A stretch of DNA of 64,000 nucleotides from Ryuthela nishihirai (Eukaryota; Arthropoda; Arachnida; Araneae; Heptathelidae), in assembly GCA_038380435.1 (NCBI GenBank), contig JAWZYU010000007.1:25151001-25215000 (forward strand), read 5' to 3'. Made by a program: the position numbers and the translations under genes. Positions 1 to 8,850 of the stretch are shown here, piece after piece. A model generated the notes under the pieces. That model was given only the letters and a program-made list of their open reading frames with translations. It was not told the origin of the DNA and did not search any database. Positions within the stretch are counted from its first letter, which is position 1. Every line of letters starts with the position of its first letter.

Positions 1-590
1 TTTCAGGAATTTTTAAGTTCTCAATGTCTAAGGAAGTGATAATTGTGTATTGTTTGTCGGTCTCCATTTTTCCGTTATTACTCTTTATTATATTAGGTAT
101 CATTGCATTTTTATTTTTTCCAGTTCCCAATGCTTCATTTTCCATTTCTTTGTTATTTGTCACAAACATATCAGGTGTCCTAATTTCTTTATTTTTTTCT
201 TGTTATTGATGTTAAAGTCTCCATTTTTTTATTATTCTTCGTTATCTCAATAGGTGTAGTTATTTCTTTGTGATTTGTTTTGATGTCTGGTATTATGTTA
301 ATATCTTCTGTCGTAAGTTCTAAAGTTATGAGTTAAAATCGTACCTGTAGATTCTTCTTCTTTGTCTGTGCTATTTTGAACTTGAAAATTATGTTCTTCA
401 ACAGACCCTGCGGGCGACATCTCTGATTTGGTAGATAATTTTAAATCTTCCGTTAAAATTGAGAAGCCTTTTTTATTGTCTCTGGTTTCTTTGTAATTTC
501 TGTTTGAATAGTTATAAGTTCTTGATTTTTTAACTTTGATTTTTATCGAAGAAGGAGATGTCTTCTTTTTCTTATTTCTGTTTGTCATAT
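1..590 (-). pseudogene. Lys/Asn-rich coding remnant, LINE ORF1-like N-terminus
   Basis: A 96-codon frame (588-298) encodes a very basic, hydrophilic, Lys/Asn/Ser/Thr-rich protein starting MTNRNKKKKTSPSS. Below its stop, hydrophilic coding-like sequence continues in another frame to the window edge (for example NKEMENEALGTGKN and SLDIENLKIPE), so at least one frameshift is present. This composition fits the disordered N-terminus of ORF1 in Jockey-like non-LTR elements. No zinc knuckle or PRE_C2HC domain is inside the window to confirm it. It could instead be an unrelated disordered protein exon. Confidence 0.3.
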
Positions 591-854
591 TAACGGTTAC
601 TTATGCACGTGGACCAGTCTAATAGAATGATCCTTTGAATGTCAAAGTCACAAAATATTAAGCGAATATGGTTTAAAGTTAAGGAACTCAATTAAATTAA
701 CAATTTAAACCTCAAAACATGAATCAAAAACTTTAATTACCTTTAAATCATTTTGAATCTTTCAAAATTGTAGAGCACAAAATACACAACTGCCACCTTC
801 GGTGGCTAACGGTCACGGTCCATCCTGAATTGTTGAAAGGTAAGATAAAAATCC

Positions 855-2160
855 ATGCCCTTTGCAGTTCCAATGGTTTGGCGTGAGCCAACTACGCACT
901 TGCATGATTGCTATTTTTGTTTAATTAAAGTGTCCAGTTCTTCATGGAGAAGATCATCCTATACTAATACCACCAACCATTCATCAGAGGAAGACTTTGA
1001 GGCACATACAGATCCTGATCCTACATACACCCCTAAAAAGACGAACCTCATCGGATTCAGAAAAATGAACTAAATGATCTTGTTCGAGAACTAGGACTTT
1101 CCAAACAACAAGTTGAGGTTTTAGGTTCAAGAGTGGAATCTTCTGGCCAAGGGTACCAGAGATTCTCTGCTCAAAAAGAGAAATTTGGCTTTATCTGCTT
1201 ATTACGAGATGCAAGATGGTTTGTGTTTCTACACAGATATTTCAGGGCTGATGGAAGAAATTGGAACCACTCACGGTCCTAAGGAATGGCGTCTATTTAT
1301 AGATTCGTCAAAATTCAGTTTAAAGCTGTCTTTTTGCATAAAGGAAACCAAAAACCATTCCAGTGACTCACGCTCTGGGAATAAAGGAAACTTATGAAAG
1401 CATGGGAAAAATACTCACTGCTATAAATATGACCAGTTTAAGTGGACAATATGTGGTGACCTAAAAGTCATATCTTTCTTGCTCGGGCTTCAAGGAGAGG
1501 CTTCACATAATTTTTCTGTTTTCTGTGTTTGTGAGACAGTAGGGCCAGAAAGGAACACTACAAAAGACTGGACCAAAAGAGATGTTTTTATTCCTGGAAA
1601 GAGTAATATGAGGTATAAGCCTCTAGTTGACCCCAGTGATGTTCTGGTCATCAAACTGGGGCTTACGAAAAACTTTGTTAAGGCTATGGACAAAATTGGT
1701 AAAGTGTTTTGCATTTGAAGGAAACATTTCCAAAACTTAGTGATGCCAATCTCAAAGAAGGGATCTTCGTTCGTCCTGAGATCAGGAAGCTACTGAATAA
1801 TACTGTCTTCGAAGAAAACTGAATATGAAGGTGCACGCTGCATGGAAATCCTTCACGTCTGTTGTCCAGGGTTTTCTGGGGAATCATTAAGAGGAAAACT
1901 ACCATCAGCTCAATCAAGATCTCAAAAACTATTAAAATCTTGGCAGCCGAATGTCTTTGAAGATCCATTTCTTGCACTCGCTTCTCGACTTCTTTCCCCA
2001 GAACTTAGGAGCTGTCAGTGATGAGCAATGGGAAAGATTTCACCAGGATATCCGAATCATGGAAGAGATATACCAAAGCAGGTGGGATCCAGCAATGATG
2101 GGTGACTACTGCTGGTTCTTGCAGAAGGAAGATACCTCAGCACGTAAAAGACAAAAATAA
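855..2160 (+). pseudogene. Decayed copy of an uncharacterised arthropod repeat-borne protein
   Basis: Four consecutive open stretches on the plus strand (855-1073, 1185-1397, 1479-1718, 1951-2160) read as one protein broken by frameshifts and stops. It opens with PFAVPMVWREPTTH and a DCYFC cysteine pair, continues through EEWRLF-type sequence (KEWRLFIDSSKFSLK), a GLQGEA segment, VDPSDVL..IKLGLTKNFVKAMDK, and ends with MSLKIHFLHSLLDFFP, GAVSDEQWERFHQDI and MGDYCW. I recognise this as a multicopy, functionally uncharacterised family common in arthropod genomes and probably spread by a mobile element. I cannot assign it to a transposon superfamily. This copy cannot encode a full protein. Confidence 0.7.
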
Positions 2161-2535
2161 ACTTCTTGTAAGTATAAAAGATCCTTACCCATGTTTCCTT
2201 ATTTTTCGTTTAAATATTATTTTATTTGTTATTTATATTCAGTGGTCTATAACTATGATGTTTCTAATTTTTTAACTGCAATCATGTAATTAATTAATGA
2301 GTTTTAATTTGCAATTTAATAAAATAGTCACATTTACTTTCATTTCCCAAATAAGCGTATTCATTGAAACTTGAAATATATCAATCCATGATTAAAAAAA
2401 AACTGTACGCAATGCAGTTTTTTCACAGCCATATTTGAATTCAGCACACCAAAATTAATTAAAAACATCCTATTTGACCAATGTTATAAAAAAAGGTTTC
2501 AATTTTTTGTCTAGTGTTATTGAGGGACTGTACAC
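2161..2535. other. AT-rich sequence after the pseudogene
   Basis: AT-rich sequence with no ORF or family I recognise. It may be the 3' flank of the repeat carrying the 855-2160 pseudogene. Confidence 0.3.
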
Positions 2536-2584
2536 TTTTGAGGTTTGCTCCCGCACTTTGAGAGTGCGGGAGAAAACCTCAAAA
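2536..2584. repeat. GC-rich hairpin
   Basis: Two 22-nt arms (2536-2557 and 2563-2584) are complementary except for one position and flank a 5-nt loop. The stem core is CTCCCGCACT / AGTGCGGGAG, unusually GC-rich for this locus. It may be a terminal fold of the repeat that carries the upstream pseudogene. Confidence 0.75.
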
Positions 2585-2679
2585 ACTCCCCTTTTTTTTT
2601 TTGAGAGTCACAACCGTGGATCAAAAATGAAGAAAAAAAACGTCATTTAAAAGTAAAAACTTTAACCATTGAAGGTTTA

Positions 2680-2873
2680 AGGGAAGCATGGCTGAGTGGT
2701 TAGCGCACTTTCTACTGATCTAAGGGACCCGGGTAAGGCTTGGCTGTTTGTGTCGTTTTTCTGCTGAGTGCCTGCCATCCTCTCAGACCTTCTACTATGG
2801 CATATAAACTGACTCCTGTCAGACCTCTGTGGCAAGCAGCTGCTTGAGGGGGTATTTATTATTATTTTTTTCA
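2680..2873 (+). repeat. SINE-B copy
   Basis: SINE-B is a second tRNA-derived SINE of about 195 bp. The consensus seen across this window has a tRNA-like head with box A (TGGCCGAGTGGTTAGCG) and box B (GGGTTCGAGCCC), a body containing TTTTCTGCTGAGG, TATAAACTGACAGG and CTGTGGCAAGCAGC, and a TATTT-type tail. Here box A is degraded and most of box B is missing. Confidence 0.85.
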
Positions 2874-2884
2874 GCACAATCGAT

Positions 2885-3480
2885 GTCCCTGTAGATTATT
2901 TTTAAGAACCATAATCCTCCCTATGATCGCACTGCCAAAGTTGAACGTGAGGTACGAAAATTAAATATACGAGTTAAAATAATCTTTTAAAACAAATTGT
3001 TTACGTCTTTTTATTGATAAAATAAAGACTGTACGCTCTCATATGCACAAATTCATGCGCATACAAACATACGCAGAACGTAAAATTGGCATCTTATTTT
3101 GATATAAATAGATTGGTAACTTATTTTAAGTCATAAGTCAAGGTAATTTCTTAACAAATTATGTGATCAAATGTTGAAATTAAATTATCTGTTTCGTATT
3201 AACCCCTGTTTACAATTAAAAATTAATTATTAAATTTAATTAAAGTTAATTGGTAGACATAAAATTTAAGTTAAAAAAATTTTCTGTTATTTATTTACAC
3301 AAAGGATGGAGATAACTAAGAAGCTTTATATAGCTTGTCCTAGTTTCTCATACAACATACAAAGACATGCCCGCCCGCTTAGTAGTTAGGCACACTAACC
3401 ACTAGACCTAATATTGTTAGGTAATCAAGTAATATAATTGGGTTAATTAAGAATAGGAAGTACATATTTACATACAGACA
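2885..3480. other. AT-rich intergenic sequence
   Basis: No ORF, SINE head or inverted repeat recognised. Confidence 0.4.
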
Positions 3481-3482
3481 CA

Positions 3483-3641
3483 TTTTGCTTTGGCGGAAGG
3501 CTACCATCTGTCTCCTAACAGATCAAGTGGGTCCCCTCTCCCAATCTTCTCTAAGCCCTCGGTGTCCTTGTGACCTGGCCATTTAGCCCATTGTGTGCAA
3601 AAAAGTGCCGCTTATAGATAAAACAACACAATCCAACCTGA
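3483..3641 (+). repeat. SINE-A, 3' half only
   Basis: Matches the last 40 percent of SINE-A, from the GAGGCTACCATCTG block to the terminal CAACCCAA-like tail. The tRNA head is absent. Confidence 0.8.
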
Positions 3642-3654
3642 TCATAGTTTATCT

Positions 3655-3990
3655 TTCAACGCAACACTGATCCAAATTTCTTAACATTTTTGACATCCTT
3701 CACCTGAAATGCTCCTATGTACCAAATTTTATCTCTCTAGTACCAGCAGATCGAAATTTGACCATTGTGCTTGAAGGCTTCATCGGATCCGAAACTTCGT
3801 AACGTTTCTGAGATATACGATCCGAAACATCCACAGACGCCAATTTTCACGTTTCCAGGACTCGTAGCTAAAGGTTTGACTTCTATGTGACCTAGAAGGA
3901 CAGTTGAAGGGCAATGAATCTTTCCCGAGATCTACGATACAAATTACCCCTAGATGGAAATTTTTACAGCTGACCCAGCCATTTCGGCAC
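3655..3990. repeat. Repeat G copy
   Basis: Part of a diverged repeat also seen at 38830-39430 and 58200-58345. Recurring blocks read like CGAAACTTCGTAACG, CTGAGATATACGATC, TCTCTAGTACCAG and AATTTGACC, repeating roughly every 115-125 bp. No coding potential and no terminal repeats found. Confidence 0.55.
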
Positions 3991-4169
3991 TATCAGTAAA
4001 ATATGTCCATAATATGCATGTTGAATTTTTTTAAAATTAGAAATGAATATAATTTACACAAAATTATTATTTAGTTTCAATAACTGATCATCCTTTCCAG
4101 AAAAAATTATATCCTAATCGTCATTTATGTGTATTTGCGAAAATGAAAAAAATAAAAAATAAATAAGAC

Positions 4170-4310
4170 ATGGTTGTTTGTGTTTGTCTTTCTGCTGAGG
4201 TCCCGCCATCCTCAGTGATCTACTCTGGCGTATGAACTGACAGGCTCTCTGTCAGAACTCTGTGGCAAGCAGCTGCTTGAGGGTTGTATTTATTTATATT
4301 TTTAAGCTAC
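4170..4310 (+). repeat. SINE-B, 5' truncated
   Basis: Starts just after box B and runs to the CAAGCAGCTGCTTGAGG block and a TATTTATTTAT tail. Confidence 0.8.
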
Positions 4311-4442
4311 ATTTTATTTCAGGTGATGTTGCATAATGTGAAAGTTAATGAAAATAGTCAATATTCTACACATTGATTACAGAGTATTTAGGAGAAATTA
4401 ACATTTTTTGTCTTGTGAAAAATAACAAAACTCTAGTTTGTT

Positions 4443-4828
4443 GGGGCGGGGGTGGCTCAGTCGGTAGCGCGCCAGGCTCGTAATCTGTAGTTCCCAGGTT
4501 CGAGTCCCAGCTGGGTCAGCGTTGAAATTTATCTCCGCAAAATTCCCCGCCCTGCCCATGGTCAGTACGGGACACCGATGTGTTTGGAAAGGCCGCCGTC
4601 CGTCGGATGGGACGTTAAGCCGTGGCCCGTGTGCGGGAGAGCCATACCCTGTGCACGTTAAAGAACACGCTGGATAGCCTTGACGGGAGGCTACCATCTG
4701 TCTCCCAACAACTGTTCCAGTGGGTACCCTCCCCCAAACTTCTCTGAGCCTTCGGGATCCATGTGACCTGGCCATTTAGCCCATGGTGTGCAAAAAAGTG
4801 CCGCTCAGAGGTAAAACAACCCAACCCT
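4443..4828 (+). repeat. SINE-A, full length (family description)
   Basis: SINE-A is a tRNA-derived SINE of about 390 bp. The head (GGGGCGGGGGTGGCTCAG) carries box A (TGGCTCAGTCGGTAGCG), an anticodon-arm block GGCTCGTAATCTG and box B (GGTTCGAGTCCC). It is closest to elongator tRNA-Met by eye. The body has conserved CTCCGCAAAATTCCCC, CGGATGGGACGTTAAG and CCATGGTGTGCAAAAA blocks and ends GTAAAACAACCCAA with no poly-A tail. In this copy CTAGTTTGT flanks both ends, a short target duplication. Antisense frames inside every copy give repeated spurious ORFs rich in GPRLNVPSDGRRP that are not genes. Confidence 0.95.
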
Positions 4829-4952
4829 AGTTTGTAGTCGTCAATCGTCATATCGATGCAAATGATATACCAAAACTCTAATCACATGCAGTCGTCAGTA
4901 CATAGTTATCAGTCGTATTCTGCCAAAGACTCAAGCACATATAACTATAAGT

Positions 4953-5093
4953 TGGGTTGTTTTGACTCTGAGGAGAACTCTTATGCCCATAATGAGCTAA
5001 ATGACAAGGTCACAAAGAACCCAAAGGATCGGAGAAGGTTGTGGAAGAAGACCCACTCGATAGATGTTGGGAGATAGATGAAAGCTTTCTGTT
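4953..5093 (-). repeat. SINE-A, 3' fragment
   Basis: Diverged minus-strand match to the 3' third of SINE-A, starting at the GTTGGGTTGTTTT tail complement. Confidence 0.8.
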
Positions 5094-5339
5094 AATGCTG
5101 CAGTGGCGGCCATAAGGAAGGGGCCATGGGGGCAATGCCCCCTTCCAAGAGACTCGCAAATATTTGTTTTTTTCATTCCAACAGCCAGTCGATTTCTTTT
5201 CCAGGCAAATAAACCTCTGGCGCAATCAGTACTCCAAAGTTCAAATGACATGCTGTTAAAAAGGATCTCGATTACTAAATAATACATTAGTAAAATTAAA
5301 AGTGTCATTTCTGGACCACAAAAATCCTTCTTCCCAGCT

Positions 5340-5672
5340 GGTCCCAGCTGGGTCAGCGTTGATATTTATCTCCGCAAAATTCCCCGCCCTGCCCACGGTC
5401 AGTAGGGGACACCGATGGGCTTGGAAAGACCGCCGTCCGTCGGATGGGACGTTAAGCCGTGGCCCGTGTGCGGGAGAGCCATACCCTGTGCACGTTAAAG
5501 AACACGCTGGATGGCCTTGACGGGAGGCTACCATCTGTCTCCCAACAGCTATTCCAGTGGGTCCCCTCCCCCAACCTTCTCTGAGACTTCGGGGTCCTTG
5601 TGACCTAGCCATTTAGCCCATGGTGTGCAAAAAAGTGCCGCTCAGAGGTGAAACAACCCAACCCTAGCTCCC
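5340..5672 (+). repeat. SINE-A, head truncated
   Basis: Begins inside the T-arm at GTCCCAGCTGGGTCAG and runs to the normal 3' tail with little divergence. Confidence 0.9.
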
Positions 5673-5691
5673 TACACACTTGAGAGTTATG

Positions 5692-5967
5692 ACAGCCCCT
5701 GCCAGGCCATCCAGTATGTTCTTTAACATGTCGATATTTCTTTAATACATCAAGAGAGTATGGCTGTCTTGGACACGGACCCATGTCTTAACTTCCCATC
5801 TGATGGACGGTGGCTTTCCGAAGTCCATTAGCACTCCCTTTATCATCGAAGGCGGAGTGTGCGTTCGTGGAGATTAACATCAACTCTAACTGCTACGCAT
5901 AGTTGGGACTCGAACCCGGAAACATCACATTATTAGCTTGGTGTACTACTAACTGAGATACGCCCCA
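5692..5967 (-). repeat. SINE-A, old 5' part
   Basis: Diverged minus-strand copy that includes the tRNA-like head (GGGACTCGAACCCGG complement) but lacks the 3' third. It abuts oppositely oriented copies on both sides. Confidence 0.75.
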
Positions 5968-5989
5968 TTTTAAATAAATGGCCCTCCTG

Positions 5990-6288
5990 TGCCAGCGTTG
6001 AGATTTATCTCGGCAAAATCCCCGCTCTACTCTCGGTCAGTAGGGGACACCGATGGGTTTGGAAAGGCATCGGATGGGATGTCAAGCCGTGGCTCCGTGT
6101 GCGGGAAAGCCATACTCTGTGCACCTTAAAGAACACGCTGAATGTCCCTGACGGGAGGCTACCATCTGTCTCCTAACAGCTGTTCAGTGGGCCGCCTTCC
6201 CCAAACTTCTCTGAGCTTCGGGATCCTTGCTATTTAGCACATTGTATGCCAAAAGAGTGCCGCTCAGAGGTAAAGCAACCCAACCCTA
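5990..6288 (+). repeat. SINE-A, head truncated
   Basis: Starts at GCCAGCGTTGAGATT and continues to the CAACCCAACCC tail, with a few internal deletions. Confidence 0.85.
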
Positions 6289-6289
6289 T

Positions 6290-6820
6290 TTTTCACTGGT
6301 ATCATTTAAAGGGATGATACTTTTTGGCAAAAGATTGGAGAAATGTTTTTGGAAGTGGAAAAGTATTATATAGGAACTAAATTTGTGAAATATTTTTCAA
6401 TGTACTCATTCCACACTGTTTTAACGTCGTCAAACTTAATACAATATAACGACAATAAAGTCCAAGCTTATAAATATTTCTAAACGTTTAGAATCAGGGG
6501 TGTGCTGCTAAATGTTTATCTACCGGCTCAAAAAAATGTTTAAAGATCTTAATGATGTAAAAAAAAATAATTAGAACTATTGCAGTTTTCCTATCATGAG
6601 TTTTTTATTGAAAATATATAGGTACTTGTAATGTCACAACAAAATATTTTAATATAAATTTCATACGGCTTATTAGTAAACAGATATATGTATCTTTGTC
6701 TGCTCTTTGAAGAACTGTGGTTTCTGTTCCACCGGGTCGCTGATCCTCAAAATCTGTAACACCATGCTCGCATGAGCCGTACCCCATCCAAATGAGCCGG
6801 GACAGTTCACTAACAGAAAA
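6290..6820. other. AT-rich intergenic sequence
   Basis: No recognised gene or repeat. Confidence 0.4.
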
Positions 6821-6824
6821 AGTA

Positions 6825-7090
6825 TTTTTTTTAAGAATGTAGGTATTCTAATTAAATAGCTGTCTTCTAAAATTCTTGTGGTAACTATTTTGTTTAAAAT
6901 TAGCACATAATTTTGAAATGTTTAATTATATCTTAATAAAGTCGTAGTAAATAAATAATTTTATTTTATCGTATTCTAAATTAAACAACTTCTACTTTAA
7001 ATTTAGGCAAATTAAATTAGAAGAAATTTTACGAATATTCAATCTCTTTCTTTCCATTCTTTCGTTTGACTGCTGTCCAGGCCCTGTCAA
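6825..7090. repeat. Repeat F copy 1
   Basis: An AT-rich block ending in a GGCTGTCCAGG-like motif. It shares the same order of short motifs (CTTGTGGTAACTA, TTAATAAAGTCGTA, AATTTAGGCAAATTAAA) with 7195-7480 and 8335-8605. A short local duplication of ATTAGGCTTGGACAG lies just downstream (7110-7170). Confidence 0.6.
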
Positions 7091-7194
7091 AGAAAAGCCA
7101 GCTTGAGACATTAGGCTTGGACAGTTTTTCTGGACAGTAGCAGAAAGAACAGACATTAGGCTTGGACAGTAACAGAAGAACTAATTTTGAATTG

Positions 7195-7480
7195 TATAGC
7201 AGTTCTAATCATATTTTTCACTGATAATTCAAGTTGTTTGTTTTTAAAATCTTGATAATCAATTTAAAAATATCCTTAAATGTTTCAATAAAGTCGTAAT
7301 TATAATATTATTTTAATTTACGTAGTTTTAAAGTAATAACTTTTAATTAAAGTTTAGGTAAATTAAATAATAAATTTTTTACGAATAATTAATTTCCCTC
7401 CTTTTGCTCAACGGCTGTCCAGGCTTGATGTGTCAAGGTGACCTTGGCCAATACGTCCTATAACAGAAGGCCATACAACT
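7195..7480. repeat. Repeat F copy 2
   Basis: Second of three parallel copies. It ends ACGGCTGTCCAGGCTTGATGTGTCAAGGTGACC and so extends a little further than copy 1. Its right edge meets the MITE starting near 7449. Confidence 0.6.
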
Positions 7481-7671
7481 CAGTTATGACGTCAACAGAG
7501 GTAGTACTAAAATCTAGTCCATCCATTAGTATTAAAATTTTCGGAATTCGTTAGTATTAAAATCACAGGCTATAATAACAGAAATAAATATCTAAGAAAA
7601 GTCTAAATATTAAGATTACCTATGCTGACGACGTAACTGAGTTGGCCTGCTTTCTGTTATATGTGGTGTTG
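7449..7671. mobile_element. MITE H copy 1
   Basis: Imperfect terminal inverted repeats of about 45 bp: the left end reads CCAATACGTCCTATAACAGAAGGCC and the right end reads GGCCTGCTTTCTGTTATATGTGGTG. Both arms contain the TGACGTCATAACTGAGTTG region. The interior has no coding potential. A relative lies at 34301-34684. Confidence 0.6.
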
Positions 7672-7869
7672 TCGAAGGCAACTACATATACCAGACACAG
7701 ATAGAAGTAAATTTTAATCGTAGATCGTATAATCATATTTGATGTATCGGGTAATAATTTTACCCCTAACCATCTCCATCAGAAAGATATGTCTATTTGG
7801 CATGAGTAAGAACAAATTATATAAGTAAACCACCCTTAGGTGGGCTCCTAAGGACAAACATAAGAAAAG

Positions 7870-8310
7870 CTAAAAATAGCAGTAAAAATGTATAAGAAAC
7901 CTAAAACGGGTGGTCTCCTCAGAGAACGCTACCGTTTTAGGTCTCCTGTACTTGTTCAAAACAGTATGATCGTAAAGAATCAGAGAAGAAATAATCTCAT
8001 TGGGATTATTGCTTACAGCCTCAAAAAATCTTATTGAGGTGCGTTTTACATGTGTATATATATATATGGTCGATGCCCAGGTCTTTATGGAGTTGTCTGT
8101 TAGTGACAAACCAGGGGGCATCGACCGCAGTTCTCAAAATCTTGTTCTGTAAGACCTGAATCTGACGAATATTGGTGGGTAGTATTCGCCCATATGGGTG
8201 AAGCATAGAGAATCACCGGTCTGATGATCATATCATACAGTAAAAGCTTATGGTCAATCATTAAAATGGAATTTCTCCTAAGGAGCAGGCCTAGCTGGCA
8301 AGTAAATTTT
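7870..8310 (-). pseudogene. Jockey-type LINE reverse transcriptase, C-terminal fragment
   Basis: Minus-strand frames give DHKLLLYDMIIRPVILYAS followed, after a frameshift, by TNIRQIQVLQNKILRTAVDAP, WFVTNRQLHKDLGI and CKTHLNKIF..VSNNPN. This is the region after the RT active site in Jockey-clade elements (RP..LYG.P.W, QNK.LR...APW, H.DL). The RT catalytic core and the endonuclease are missing and frameshifts break the frame. Confidence 0.75.
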
Positions 8311-8334
8311 AAGTATGTAATGTCCCAATTAAAA

Positions 8335-8605
8335 AAAACTCTCTTTTAAAATACTTGTGGTAGCTATTTATTTTTCAAAATTTAGCACTTAATTCTGAAA
8401 CATTTAATTGCACCTTAATAAAGTAGTATTTAATAAATTATTTTATTTCATACTTTTCTAACTAAATAGCATGTAGTTTAAATTTATGCAAATTAAAATA
8501 CCTAAAAACTTTACACATATTTAATTACTGTAATTTCCTCCTACGTTTTCAATGGCTGTCCAGACGTATGTATCAAGGTGGCCCTGCCCCAGCACACCAA
8601 TGTTT
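8335..8605. repeat. Repeat F copy 3
   Basis: Third parallel copy, nearest the GH31 stop codon. It ends GGCTGTCCAGACGTATGTATCAAGGTGGCCC. On the gene strand it supplies AATAAA hexamers (near 8363 and 8443) that could serve as poly-A signals for the GH31 transcript. Confidence 0.6.
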
Positions 8606-8729
8606 ATAGTTTCGTATACAATAATATTTTTGCATAGACAGAATATTGATGAAGCTGAAAATATATATAAAGCTCAACAACTGATATAATGAAATGTTTC
8701 GAAATCAATAGAACTTGACGAGGTTTGCA

Positions 8730-8850
8730 ACAACAACCGGCAGTAAAGGTATGCAAATGCTGGTAACAACAGCAAAGTAAAGGTCAAATGTGTAATAATA
8801 GCTAAATAAAGGCCAAATGTCGATAGGAACTACAGAGTAAAGATCAAATC
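8730..8850. repeat. About 30-bp degenerate tandem repeat across the GH31 stop codon
   Basis: Four imperfect units, each ending in a GTAAAGGTCAAATG-like block (GTAAAGGTATGCAAATG, GTAAAGGTCAAATG, ATAAAGGCCAAATG, GTAAAGATCAAAT). The last unit contains the TCA that is the GH31 stop codon on the minus strand. Confidence 0.6.

Noticed and set aside
4460..4530. Functional tRNA gene in the SINE-A head
   Set aside because: Boxes A and B are present, but the acceptor stem does not pair and the sequence continues into a SINE body in every copy.
5101..5150. hAT-like end CAGTGGCGGCCATAAGG; similar lone ends at 28216 and 35561
   Set aside because: No partner terminus or 8-bp duplication could be found, so no element was called.
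4398..5612. Many Arg/Pro-rich ORFs (GPRLNVPSDGRRP..) here and at other SINE-A sites
   Set aside because: All are antisense or sense frames of the SINE-A body; the repeated identity reflects the SINE, not a gene family.
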